Part shown: in pieces, positions 54,569 to 64,000 of the stretch
Position numbering within the stretch: the first letter of the stretch is position 1
Layout: every line of letters begins with the position of its first letter
Source: Nostocoides sp. HKS02
GTDB taxonomy: Bacteria > Actinomycetota > Actinomycetes > Actinomycetales > Dermatophilaceae
DNA length: 64,000 nt
Assembly: GCF_009707485.1 (NCBI RefSeq)
Contig: NZ_CP046121.1
Location: forward strand, 2,170,001-2,234,000
Direction: 5' to 3'
Notes under the pieces: model-generated
Seen by the model: only the letters and a program-made list of their open reading frames with translations
Database searches by the model: none
What the model was told of the DNA's origin: nothing
Program-made: the position numbers and the translations under genes

Positions 54569-54616
54569 CGACAGCTGACCCTCGGCACCGCATGCGGTGC
54601 CGAGGGTCAGCTGTCG
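54569..54616. repeat. Perfect 48-base palindrome
   Basis: Arms 54569-54592 and 54593-54616 are exact reverse complements with no spacer. The left arm starts CGACAGCTGACCCTC and the centre is GCATGC. As RNA it would form a very stable stem with a tiny loop. It lies 170 bases after the response regulator and 36 bases before the truncated aldehyde dehydrogenase. It may be a terminator or a deletion hotspot. Confidence 0.9.
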
Positions 54617-54652
54617 AGGAATTCCGAGCCGGCCTGCTAGCGGACGACCTGG

Positions 54653-55282
54653 ATGGACGGCGCCATGCTCGCCAAGATGCGCAACATGGGTGAGGCGTGC
54701 ACCGCCGCCAACCGGTTCCTCGTGCACGAGTCGGTGGCGGAGGAGTTCTCCCGCAAGCTTGCGGCCCGGATGGGCGCCCTCACCGTCGGAACGGGGACCC
54801 AGCCGGGCGTGGACGTCGGTCCCCTGGTGACAGCCAAAGCACGCGACGGGGTCGACGCGCTCGTCCAAGACGCCGTGAGTCGAGGGGCGAAGATCCTCAC
54901 CGGGGGCAAGCCCGTCCGGGGTGGGGGCTGGTTCTACCGGCCCACCGTCCTGTCGGACGTCCCGCAGGGGGCCCGATGCCTCACCGAAGAGATCTTCGGA
55001 CCGGTTGCACCCGTCGTCACCTTCGCCACAGAGGACGAGGCGATCGCCACGGCCAACTCCACGGAGTACGGCCTGGTCGGGTACGTCTTCACCCGCGACC
55101 TGTCCCGCGCCCTGCGCGTGAGCGAAGCCCTCGACTTCGGCATGGTGGGCGTGAACCAGGGCGTCGTTTCGAACCCCGCCGCGCCCTTCGGAGGTGTCAA
55201 GCACTCGGGCTTTGGCCGCGAAGGCGGATTCGAGGGCATCGAGGAGTACCTGGAGACCAAGTACGTCGGCCTGGCGCTCTGA
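54653..55282 (+). pseudogene. Aldehyde dehydrogenase C-terminal fragment (succinate-semialdehyde dehydrogenase type)
   Basis: About 209 residues that match the C-terminal half of a GabD-like enzyme. MRNMGEACTAANRFLVHESV includes the catalytic Cys; EEIFGPVAPVVTFATEDEAI and PFGGVKHSGFGREGG follow. The N-terminal half with the NAD-binding domain and catalytic Glu is missing. An in-frame TAG lies just upstream, and a short stretch reading ADDLD in another frame just before it looks like the next piece of the lost part. The 5' truncation lies next to the 48-base palindrome. It is unlikely to be active. Confidence 0.85.
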
Positions 55283-55537
55283 CGAGACAGCCAAGGTGCG
55301 GGCAGCTAGGCATCGCGGTCCCGAGGGTGAGGTCCAGGACGTCGCCAAGGACTGCCCCGGCCCGGCGAAACCCGTCCAGGTGTGCACGACGCTGGGCTGC
55401 GGTGGTGGAACGACCCCCCGGGTAACCACTGACGACGCTTATCGGCATTGGGCAGATCCTGGGTCAGCGAGCGCGGCACATCATCTGGGCGCCGGTCAGC
55501 CCGGGGTTCGCCCGGCTTCGCGGTTGCCGGGTACTGA

Positions 55538-55581
55538 CAGAGGGCGCCTGACTCGCGTTTCCGCAGGTCGGGCGCCCTCTG
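55538..55581 (-). terminator. Hairpin downstream of tRNA-Tyr
   Basis: CAGAGGGCGCC (55538-55548) pairs with its exact complement (55571-55581) across a 22-base loop. It starts ten bases after the tRNA-Tyr 3' end on the minus strand, so it probably ends that transcript. The rest of 55283-55590 shows nothing recognisable. Confidence 0.6.
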
Positions 55582-55590
55582 TGCACTGGG

Positions 55591-55671
55591 TGGCAGGTGA
55601 AGGATTCGAACCTTCGAAGCTTTCGCGATGGATTTACAGTCCACTCCCATTGGCCGCTCGGGCAACCTGCC
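55591..55671 (-). tRNA. tRNA-Tyr (GTA anticodon)
   Basis: The minus strand folds with acceptor GGCAGGT/ACCTGCC, discriminator A, anticodon loop CTGTAAA with GTA, and an extended variable arm, a class II feature of bacterial tRNA-Tyr. The T loop is TTCGAAT. It is divergent from yajQ. Confidence 0.93.
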
Positions 55672-55762
55672 TTGGTGCGCGTGGAAGGATAGCAAGGACC
55701 GCGCGGATTGCCGAAACCGGCGTCCGGCCCCCACCCGCTCCATCCGAGAGGACCCGAACCGC

Positions 55763-56263
55763 ATGGCCGACAGCTCGTTCGACATCGTCAGCAAGATCGA
55801 CCACCAGGAGGTCGCCAACGCCCTCAACAGCGCTGCCCGTGAGGTTGCGACGCGGTACGACTTCAAGAACGTCGGCGCCTCGATCGAGGCCAGTGGCGAG
55901 GACAAGGTGATCATCAAGGCCAACACCGAGGAGCGCGCGAACGCCGTCCTCGACGTCTTCCAGACCTGGCTCGTCAAGCGCAAGGTCTCACTCAAGCACC
56001 TCGACGTCCCCGAGCGTGGGCCGCAGCTGTCCGGCAAGGAGTACCGCCTCGAGGTCGGCCTGCAGGAAGGCATCTCGCAGGAGAACGCCAAGAAGGTCGG
56101 CAAGATCATCCGTGACGAGGGCCCCAAGTCGGTGAAGTCCCAGATCCAGGGCGACGAGCTGCGCGTGACGAGCAAGTCACGTGACGACCTGCAGGCCGTT
56201 CAGGCGCTGCTCAAGAGCAAGGACGACCTGGACTTCGCGATCCAGTTCACCAACTACCGGTGA
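55763..56263 (+). CDS. YajQ family nucleotide-binding protein
   Basis: 166 residues starting [20 protein letters not shown], the typical YajQ N-terminus, and ending [11 protein letters not shown]. Two ferredoxin-like folds bind nucleotides; in some proteobacteria a homologue is a cyclic-di-GMP effector, but the role in actinomycetes is not settled. GAGAGGA lies upstream of ATG 55763. Confidence 0.92.
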   Translation: MADSSFDIVSKIDHQEVANALNSAAREVATRYDFKNVGASIEASGEDKVIIKANTEERANAVLDVFQTWLVKRKVSLKHLDVPERGPQLSGKEYRLEVGLQEGISQENAKKVGKIIRDEGPKSVKSQIQGDELRVTSKSRDDLQAVQALLKSKDDLDFAIQFTNYR

Positions 56264-56277
56264 CGCGAGGCGACCTG

Positions 56278-56313
56278 CCTCAGGACGGCATACCGCCTCA
56301 GGTCGGCATACCG
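56278..56313. repeat. Tandem direct repeat containing two CGGCATAC octamers
   Basis: CCTCAGGACGGCATACCG (56278-56295) is followed at once by a copy with one change (A to T, 56296-56313). Unlike the other paired sites the octamers here point the same way. The second copy overlaps the last codons of the kinase gene (Gly-Met-Pro-Thr-stop). It lies in the gap between the convergent yajQ and kinase genes. Confidence 0.85.
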
Positions 56314-57251
56314 AGGGTCGGGCCGCCCAGGTCGGGGTAACGCACGCCCGAGCCGTCGGCGGCAGCACCGCCGGCGGGCTCATCGGCCGACTCGTCGGCG
56401 GCACTCGCCAGGCCGAGGTCGAGGCCAGCCATCTCGTTCTCGCCCACGCCCAGCCGCGCGGCGACCTCGCGGGCGTTCACCGGGCGGTCCGCCGGGTTCT
56501 TCTGCAGGCAGTCGCTCACCAGCGATGCCAGGTCCTCGGGCACACCCTCGGGCAGCGGGGGCGGGGGCTCGTTGACGTGGCTGAGCGCCGTGGCGACCGG
56601 CGTGCCCTTGTCGAACGGCTTGCGCCCGGAGAGCATCTCGTGGGCCACCACGCCGAGGGCGTAGAGGTCGCTGGCACCGGTCGCCGGCTCGCCCATCGCC
56701 TGCTCCGGGCTGATGTAGTCGGGAGTGCCGAGCATCTCTCCGGCGCGGGTGTGGCCCGCGGCGTCGAGCGCGCGGGCGATGCCGAAGTCGGTGAGCTTCA
56801 CGAGCCCGTCGGGTCGCACGAGGATGTTGGCGGGCTTGACGTCGCGGTGCACCACCCGGGCCTCGTGCGCCACGCCCAGCGCCAACGCGGCCTGGCCGAC
56901 GATCGAGCGCACCTCGGCGGGGTCGAGCGGGCCGCGCTCCTTGAGCACCACCGACAGCGGCTCACCCTTGACGAGCTCCATGACGAGGAACGCCAGCCCG
57001 TCGTCCTCGCCGTAGTCGAACAAGGTCGCGATGTTGATGTGGAGCAAACCGGCCGAGTGCACGGCTTCGTCACGGAAGCGGAGCGCGAACAGCTCCTCGT
57101 GCCCGGTGTCGGGCCGCATCACCTTGATGGCGACCGTGCGTTGCAGGACCTTGTCCGTGCCGGCCCAGACGTCGGCCATGCCGCCGGACGCGATACGCAC
57201 GCCGAGCTCATACCGCTCTCCGAGCACGAAGCCCTCACACAAGCGGTTCAT
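56298..57251 (-). CDS. Soluble Ser/Thr protein kinase (PknB family)
   Basis: 317 residues from ATG 57251 (GGAG eight bases upstream). All kinase motifs are present: glycine loop IASGGMADV, ATP-binding Lys in VAIKVM, HRDVKPANILV, LTDFGIARA, GTPDYISPEQAMGEP, and Arg in KNPADRPVNAREVAA. After the kinase domain (to about 270) there is only a short Ala/Asp-rich tail with no transmembrane helix or PASTA repeats, so it acts in the cytoplasm. Its target is unknown. Confidence 0.92.
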   Translation of the reverse strand: MNRLCEGFVLGERYELGVRIASGGMADVWAGTDKVLQRTVAIKVMRPDTGHEELFALRFRDEAVHSAGLLHINIATLFDYGEDDGLAFLVMELVKGEPLSVVLKERGPLDPAEVRSIVGQAALALGVAHEARVVHRDVKPANILVRPDGLVKLTDFGIARALDAAGHTRAGEMLGTPDYISPEQAMGEPATGASDLYALGVVAHEMLSGRKPFDKGTPVATALSHVNEPPPPLPEGVPEDLASLVSDCLQKNPADRPVNAREVAARLGVGENEMAGLDLGLASAADESADEPAGGAAADGSGVRYPDLGGPTLGMPT

Positions 57252-57419
57252 GACTGGCACTCCACTGAGACCTCCGGCTGACGAAGGTGTACGTCAACTG
57301 ACATCTCATGGACCTCGCCACCATGAGTCTAAGGCCGCGATGGCCGAATCGCGCGCATCGAGCCTCACCACCTTCCGCGGCTCCACCGGGGCTGACCTGC
57401 GAAAACGCGCAAATCGCCG

Positions 57420-59900
<2,481 letters not shown>

Positions 59901-59957
59901 GGGGCCGATTCAACCAGCCGCCCTCTTGTCGTCGAACGCCGTCCCTGCCATCATCTC

Positions 59958-59984
59958 TACCGGACGGTAACTTACCCATGGTAA
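59958..59984 (+). promoter_or_regulatory. Adjacent inverted repeats upstream of the SGNH hydrolase
   Basis: TACCG-GA-CGGTA (59958-59969) and TTACC-CAT-GGTAA (59972-59984) are two perfect short inverted repeats three bases apart, 19 bases before the ATG. TTACC/GGTAA pairs of this shape are typical of TetR-type regulators of lipid metabolism, so this may be an operator. No regulator gene is adjacent. Confidence 0.45.
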
Positions 59985-60002
59985 CCGCAAAGGAGCGCGT
60001 TC

Positions 60003-60890
60003 ATGAGGACCCACCTCAGCACGGCGGTCGGAGCCCTGGCCGTTCTGGCATCGATGACGGCGACGATCGTGGGGGCCGTCCCCGCCGGGGCGACGTCGTC
60101 GCCGTCGTCCCCGTCATCAGCACACGACTACGTCGCGCTCGGCGACAGCTACTCGGCCGGCTCCGGCATCTGGCCTCCGGACCCGCAGGCCAACCCCGCC
60201 TGCGCCCGCAGCTCGAGCAACTACCCCCACGTCATCGCCACCAACACTGGAGCATCCCTGACGGACGTGACCTGCGGAGCGGCCCAGACCAAGGACTTCT
60301 CCGCGTCACAGTACCCCGGGGTGGCCCCCCAGCTTGACGCGCTCACCCCCAGCACCGACCTGGTCACGCTGACCATCGGCGGCAACGACAACAACGTGTT
60401 CATCGGGTCCATTGCCGCCTGCGGAAGCGCCGGCGCAGCCACCTTGGGTCAGGGCAGCCCCTGCAAGGACCTCTACGGCAGCTACTTCGACGACCAGATC
60501 GACACCAGCACGGCCCCCGCGGTGGAACGCGCCCTGGCGGACGTCCACGCGCGTGCTCCCAAGGCCCGGGTGGCCATCCTCGGCTACCCCTGGATCCTCC
60601 CGCCGACGGTGGGCTGCTTCACGAAGATGAGCATCGCGCAGGGGGACGTGCCCTACCTCCGCGAGATCCAGGGCCACCTCAACGCCGTCATCGCCAAGGC
60701 CGCCGCGGCGACCGGCACGACGTACATCGACTTCTCGCGGGTCTCCGAGGGTCACGACGCCTGCCAGCCGATCGGCACCCGGTGGATCGAGCCGGTGCTG
60801 TTCGGGACGAACACGGTGCCGGTGCATCCCAACGCCCTCGGCGAGGCCGCGATGGCCGACCAGACGATCAGCGTCCTCCGCCTGCGGTAG
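60003..60890 (+). CDS. Secreted SGNH/GDSL hydrolase
   Basis: 295 residues with a Sec signal peptide (LSTAVGALAVLASMTATIVG, cleavage near AGA-TS). Block I is ALGDSYSAGSG (catalytic Ser), block III TIGGNDNNVF, block V VHPNALG (catalytic His; the partner Asp or a backbone carbonyl is not certain). Six cysteines could form three disulfides, as in streptomycete extracellular lipases of this fold. It acts outside the cell on ester substrates, perhaps lipids. AAAGGAG lies ahead of ATG 60003. Confidence 0.9.
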   Translation: MRTHLSTAVGALAVLASMTATIVGAVPAGATSSPSSPSSAHDYVALGDSYSAGSGIWPPDPQANPACARSSSNYPHVIATNTGASLTDVTCGAAQTKDFSASQYPGVAPQLDALTPSTDLVTLTIGGNDNNVFIGSIAACGSAGAATLGQGSPCKDLYGSYFDDQIDTSTAPAVERALADVHARAPKARVAILGYPWILPPTVGCFTKMSIAQGDVPYLREIQGHLNAVIAKAAAATGTTYIDFSRVSEGHDACQPIGTRWIEPVLFGTNTVPVHPNALGEAAMADQTISVLRLR

Positions 60891-60948
60891 GCCAACGGGC
60901 GGACGAGCCGACGGCCCGACCGGAGGACCCGATGCCCCGACGCCTCGG

Positions 60949-61839
60949 TCAGCGCTGGCGGAACCCGTAGGCCTGCGCCTCGAGCCGGGCGATCCGCTCG
61001 GTCATCGGCGGGTGCGTCGAGAACAACCGCGACACGTCCTGCGGCCGGAACGGGTTAGCGATCATCATGTGACTGGAGTTCTGGATGGCCGGGGTGGGCT
61101 GCAGGGGGGCCTGGGCGACCCCCACCTCGAGCTTGCGCAGGGCCGACGCGAGGGCCAGCGGGTCGCCGGTGAGCTTGGCGCCGTCCTCGTCCGCGTCGAA
61201 CTCGCGCGTGCGGCTGATCGCCATCTGGATGAACATGGCCGCGAACGGCGCCAGCAGGGCCATGGCCAGCATCGCGAACGGGTTGGGTCGGTCCTCGTCA
61301 TTGCCGCCCCCACCGCCGAACATGCTCGCGAACATCATCATCTGCGCCACGGAGGTGATGACGCCAGCGACCGCCGCGGCGACCGACCCGGTGAGGATGT
61401 CGCGGTTGTAGACGTGCATGAGCTCGTGGCCGAGCACGCCACGCAGCTCGCGCTCGTCGAGCAGCCCGAGGATGCCTTCGGTGCAGCAGACCGCGGCGTG
61501 CTCGGGGTTGCGACCCGTGGCGAACGCGTTCGGGGCTGCGGTCGGGCTGACGTAGAGCGTGGGCATCGGCTTGCCCGCGGCGGTCGACAGCTCGCGGACG
61601 ATGCGGTACATCGCCGGGGCCTGGGCCTCGCTCACGGGATACGCGTGCATCGCGCGGATGGCCAGCTTGTCGCTGTTCCAGTAGCCGTACGCCGTGGTGC
61701 CGAGGCCGATGAGCGCGAAGATCCAGATGAAGGAGCCGTTGCGGGTGTACGCGGCGATACCACCGCCGATGACCAGGAGCAGGGCGAAGATCGCACCCAG
61801 GAGGGCAGCGGTCTTGAGCCCGTTCAGATGGTTGTGCAT
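60949..61839 (-). CDS. htpX: Membrane zinc metalloprotease HtpX
   Basis: 296 residues, M48 family. Two N-terminal transmembrane helices (LLGAIFALLLVIGGGIAAYT, FIWIFALIGLGTTAYGY), the zinc site VLGHELMHVYNRD and the third ligand Glu in SRTREFDADEDGAKLTGDP, and a glycine-rich loop. It degrades misfolded membrane proteins. It lies downstream of nuoN on the same strand after 37 bases. Confidence 0.95.
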   Translation of the reverse strand: MHNHLNGLKTAALLGAIFALLLVIGGGIAAYTRNGSFIWIFALIGLGTTAYGYWNSDKLAIRAMHAYPVSEAQAPAMYRIVRELSTAAGKPMPTLYVSPTAAPNAFATGRNPEHAAVCCTEGILGLLDERELRGVLGHELMHVYNRDILTGSVAAAVAGVITSVAQMMMFASMFGGGGGNDEDRPNPFAMLAMALLAPFAAMFIQMAISRTREFDADEDGAKLTGDPLALASALRKLEVGVAQAPLQPTPAIQNSSHMMIANPFRPQDVSRLFSTHPPMTERIARLEAQAYGFRQR

Positions 61840-61876
61840 GTCGGTCTCAACGTTCCCTCAGGTTCGGTCGTTCCCG

Positions 61877-63409
61877 TCAGCCGAGCAGGCCCAGGAGCAG
61901 CTGCGGCATCAGGCTGGTGGCCACGAGCGCCGCCCCGCTGAGCACGAGCGCGGCCAGCGCCGGGCGCGGGAGCGGGCCGACCCACGACGTGGCGGGCGCC
62001 TCCTGCGGGTCGCGCAGCAGCACACTGAACCAGCGCAGGTAGACCGCGATGCCGAGCACCGCGTTCGCCACGGCGACGAGGGCCAGCAGCCACTGTCCCT
62101 GGCCCACCACCGGGCGCAGCGCCAGCACCTTGGCGAGCAGGCCGATCACGCCCGGCGGCAGCCCGGCGAGTGAGAGCAGGGCGAGACCGAGCGCACCCCC
62201 AAGTACGGGGTGAGTGCGCAACAGCCCGGTGTATGCCGCGAGCGTCCGACGCTGCGCCGGCGCCTCGGCCGTGACCGGTGCTGAGGCGACGACGTGCACC
62301 ACCGTGAACGCGACGAGCGTGGCGACGAGGTAGGCCAACAGGTAACCGCCGGAGGCCGGGGCCGACGCCGCGGTCATCGCCGAGAGGGGAAGGACCACCC
62401 ACCCCGCCTGGGCGACGGTCGACCAGGCGAGCAGCCGGACTGGGTCGTCCTGCACGAGGGCGATGACGTTCCCCACGGTCATCGACACCGCCGCCAGCAC
62501 CCCGACGGCGACCAGGACCGGCCCGCGGGCGTCGGCCAACGGCCGCATGACGACGAGCAGGGCGGCCAGGGCAGCGACCTTGGAGGTGCCCGCGAGGAAG
62601 GCCGCCACGGGGTAGGAGGCACCGGCATACGCCTGGGGTGTCCAGGCGTGGAAGGGGGCGAGGGAGAGCTTGAAGGCGAGTCCCGCCACGAGGAAGAGCA
62701 CGCCCAACAGCAGGACCGCGCGGCGGTGGGGATCGGCAAGCGCGGTGTCGGCGCTCCCCGCCGCGAACACCGCCTGACCGGTGGCGGTGAGCCACAGGGC
62801 GGCGCCCAACGCCACCATCGCGAACGACACCACCGATGTCGTCAGCAGCGCCAGGGCGCCCCGCCCCGACGCCCGGGTGCCCCTCAGCGTGACCAGGGCG
62901 ATGGCGGGCAGCGTCGCCAGCTCGAGACACACCAGCCACGAGCCGAGGTCGTGGGCCGCGGCCACCCCGGCGGCACCCGCCGTCGCGGCCAGGACCAGCG
63001 AGACGAGCACGGCCGGGCCACCACGCAGGTCCTGACGACCCGCACCGCTGGGCCACATCAGCAGCAGCACCACGAGCGCCGACGCCATGGCGCCGGCCTG
63101 GAAGGCACTCGCCAGCGGCCCCGCTTCGTAGAGGCAGGCACCAGCGGGGGCGGGCAGGCACAGCGTGCGCAGCGGGGCGGTGGCAGCGTGCAGGGCGCCG
63201 GGCAGTGCCAGGGCGATCCCCGCGGCCAGCGCCACGACCCCGACGATGCCGTGCAGCCGCGCTTGAGCGGCCTGGCGGGCGCCGTTGACGTCGTCGGCCC
63301 GGTCGGGCAGCACGGCATCGGCGAGCAGGACGAGCACTGCCCCGAGAGCCGGCGCCAGCACCGGGGCGAGGACGAGCCAGTCGATCGAGACCGACGAGGT
63401 CGGGGTCAC
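61877..63409 (-). CDS. nuoN: NADH-quinone oxidoreductase subunit N
   Basis: 510 residues, about 14 transmembrane helices, antiporter-like subunit of complex I. Proton-path motifs include LAFKLSLAPFHAWTPQAYAG and SYPVAAFLAGTSKVAALAAL, with conserved charged residues (Lys in FKLSLAPFH, Glu in LVCLELATLP). GTG at 63409 overlaps the stop of the upstream subunit (GTGA). It is the usual last gene of the nuo operon. Confidence 0.92.
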   Translation of the reverse strand: MTPTSSVSIDWLVLAPVLAPALGAVLVLLADAVLPDRADDVNGARQAAQARLHGIVGVVALAAGIALALPGALHAATAPLRTLCLPAPAGACLYEAGPLASAFQAGAMASALVVLLLMWPSGAGRQDLRGGPAVLVSLVLAATAGAAGVAAAHDLGSWLVCLELATLPAIALVTLRGTRASGRGALALLTTSVVSFAMVALGAALWLTATGQAVFAAGSADTALADPHRRAVLLLGVLFLVAGLAFKLSLAPFHAWTPQAYAGASYPVAAFLAGTSKVAALAALLVVMRPLADARGPVLVAVGVLAAVSMTVGNVIALVQDDPVRLLAWSTVAQAGWVVLPLSAMTAASAPASGGYLLAYLVATLVAFTVVHVVASAPVTAEAPAQRRTLAAYTGLLRTHPVLGGALGLALLSLAGLPPGVIGLLAKVLALRPVVGQGQWLLALVAVANAVLGIAVYLRWFSVLLRDPQEAPATSWVGPLPRPALAALVLSGAALVATSLMPQLLLGLLG

Positions 63410-64000
63410 GGGCCGGCTCCGATGATCGTCGACACCGTGTCACGGGTCAGGGCGAGCAGCGGACCGGGTGCGACCCCCAGCGCGAGGGTCGCCGCGACCA
63501 GGGCCCAGGCGACCTGCCACTCGTGCCCCCGGCTGTCCTCGATGAACGGCTGGGCGCGGTCCCCGGCCCACACGACGCGCGCCACGCGCAGGCTGTAGGC
63601 AGCGGCCAGTACGGTCCCCGTCGCAGCCACCACGGCCACCGTGGCGAACACCGCGTGGGGCCGGTCTGCGGCCGGTGACCACGCGGCATACACGCTGAGG
63701 AACTCGCCCCAGAACCCCGCGAGCCCGGGCAGTCCGAGCGAGGCTGCCAAGCCGACGATCAACGCGAAGCCGAGGCGAGGCGCCACCTCGCGCACCGCGG
63801 CGCGGGCAGTCTCGAGGTCGGCGCTGCCCCAACGCTCCTTGAGCCCGCCGACCACGACGAACAGCAGAGCGGAGATCACGCCGTGGGCGATGTTCGCGAA
63901 CAACGCAGCCTGGAGCCCGGTGCGGGTGCCACTGGCCAGCCCGATCGCCACGAAGCCCATGTGGGCCACCGAGGAGTAGGCGACCAGGCGCTTGAGGTCG
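63406..64000 (-). CDS. nuoM: NADH-quinone oxidoreductase subunit M, 3' part
   Basis: The gene runs off the right edge. The visible 198 codons begin inside DLKRLVAYSSVAHMGFVAIG, the conserved NuoM segment, and continue through HGVISALLFVVVGGLKERWG and LPGLAGFWGEFLSVYAAW to the stop at 63406. This is about the last 40 percent of the protein. The full nuo operon is presumably to the right. Confidence 0.92.
   Translation of the reverse strand, partial: DLKRLVAYSSVAHMGFVAIGLASGTRTGLQAALFANIAHGVISALLFVVVGGLKERWGSADLETARAAVREVAPRLGFALIVGLAASLGLPGLAGFWGEFLSVYAAWSPAADRPHAVFATVAVVAATGTVLAAAYSLRVARVVWAGDRAQPFIEDSRGHEWQVAWALVAATLALGVAPGPLLALTRDTVSTIIGAGP

Noticed and set aside
54653..55282. The aldehyde dehydrogenase fragment as a complete short enzyme.
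   Set aside because: It starts just before the catalytic cysteine and lacks the whole cofactor-binding domain, about half of the normal protein.

Overview
The window is 64 kb of high-GC (about 70 percent) chromosomal DNA from an actinomycete. The order rpmG, hadA/hadB-like genes, tRNA-Trp, secE, nusG, rplK, rplA, rplJ, rplL, rpoB, rpoC, rpsL, rpsG (all minus strand) is the classic actinobacterial information-processing block. The gene set points to Micrococcales, perhaps Intrasporangiaceae; the family is inference, not something the sequence proves. I see no rRNA, prophage, transposase or CRISPR array.

Layout, left to right. 1-9 kb: rpsG, rpsL, rpoC and rpoB. 9.2-20.3 kb: a complete Mce lipid-import locus (ATPase MceG/Mkl, two YrbE permeases, six Mce proteins including a lipoprotein, two Mce-associated membrane proteins) inserted between rplL and rpoB and translationally coupled by 4-nt overlaps. 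20.5-25.3 kb: rplL, rplJ, an LppX-like lipoprotein, rplA, rplK, nusG, secE, then tRNA-Trp. 25.6-30.7 kb: aminotransferase, an acidic DUF5709-like protein, adenosine deaminase, murB, two hotdog dehydratases and rpmG. 30.7-35.4 kb: tRNA-Met, tRNA-Thr, aroQ and an operon of molybdenum-hydroxylase maturation factors (MocA-like, MoxR ATPase, VWA/CoxE, XdhC). 35.8-41.4 kb: a giant single-chain acyl-CoA carboxylase. 41.5-46.3 kb: photolyase operon with CPBP protein, SDR and SRPBCC, facing a paralogous SDR. 46.4-54.4 kb: accessory genes (channel-like membrane protein, YCII, TetR/MFS efflux pair, two membrane proteins, a NarL-type two-component system). 54.4-57.3 kb: a large palindrome, a truncated aldehyde dehydrogenase, tRNA-Tyr, yajQ and a soluble Ser/Thr kinase. 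57.4-64 kb: pepN, a secreted SGNH hydrolase, htpX, nuoN and the 3' part of nuoM.

The most striking signals are not genes. (1) The octamer GTATGCCG (or CGGCATAC) occurs about fifty times, in both orientations equally, in genes and gaps and in all reading frames, where base composition predicts two or three. In at least three intergenic gaps it occurs as close inverted pairs forming terminator-like hairpins, as DNA-uptake sequences do in Neisseria and Pasteurellaceae. (2) mceA carries an internal tract of about 550 bp with foreign codon usage. (3) Eight apparent frameshifts, every one a one-base insertion and several in essential genes, point to systematic sequence error; those genes are annotated as full length across the shift.
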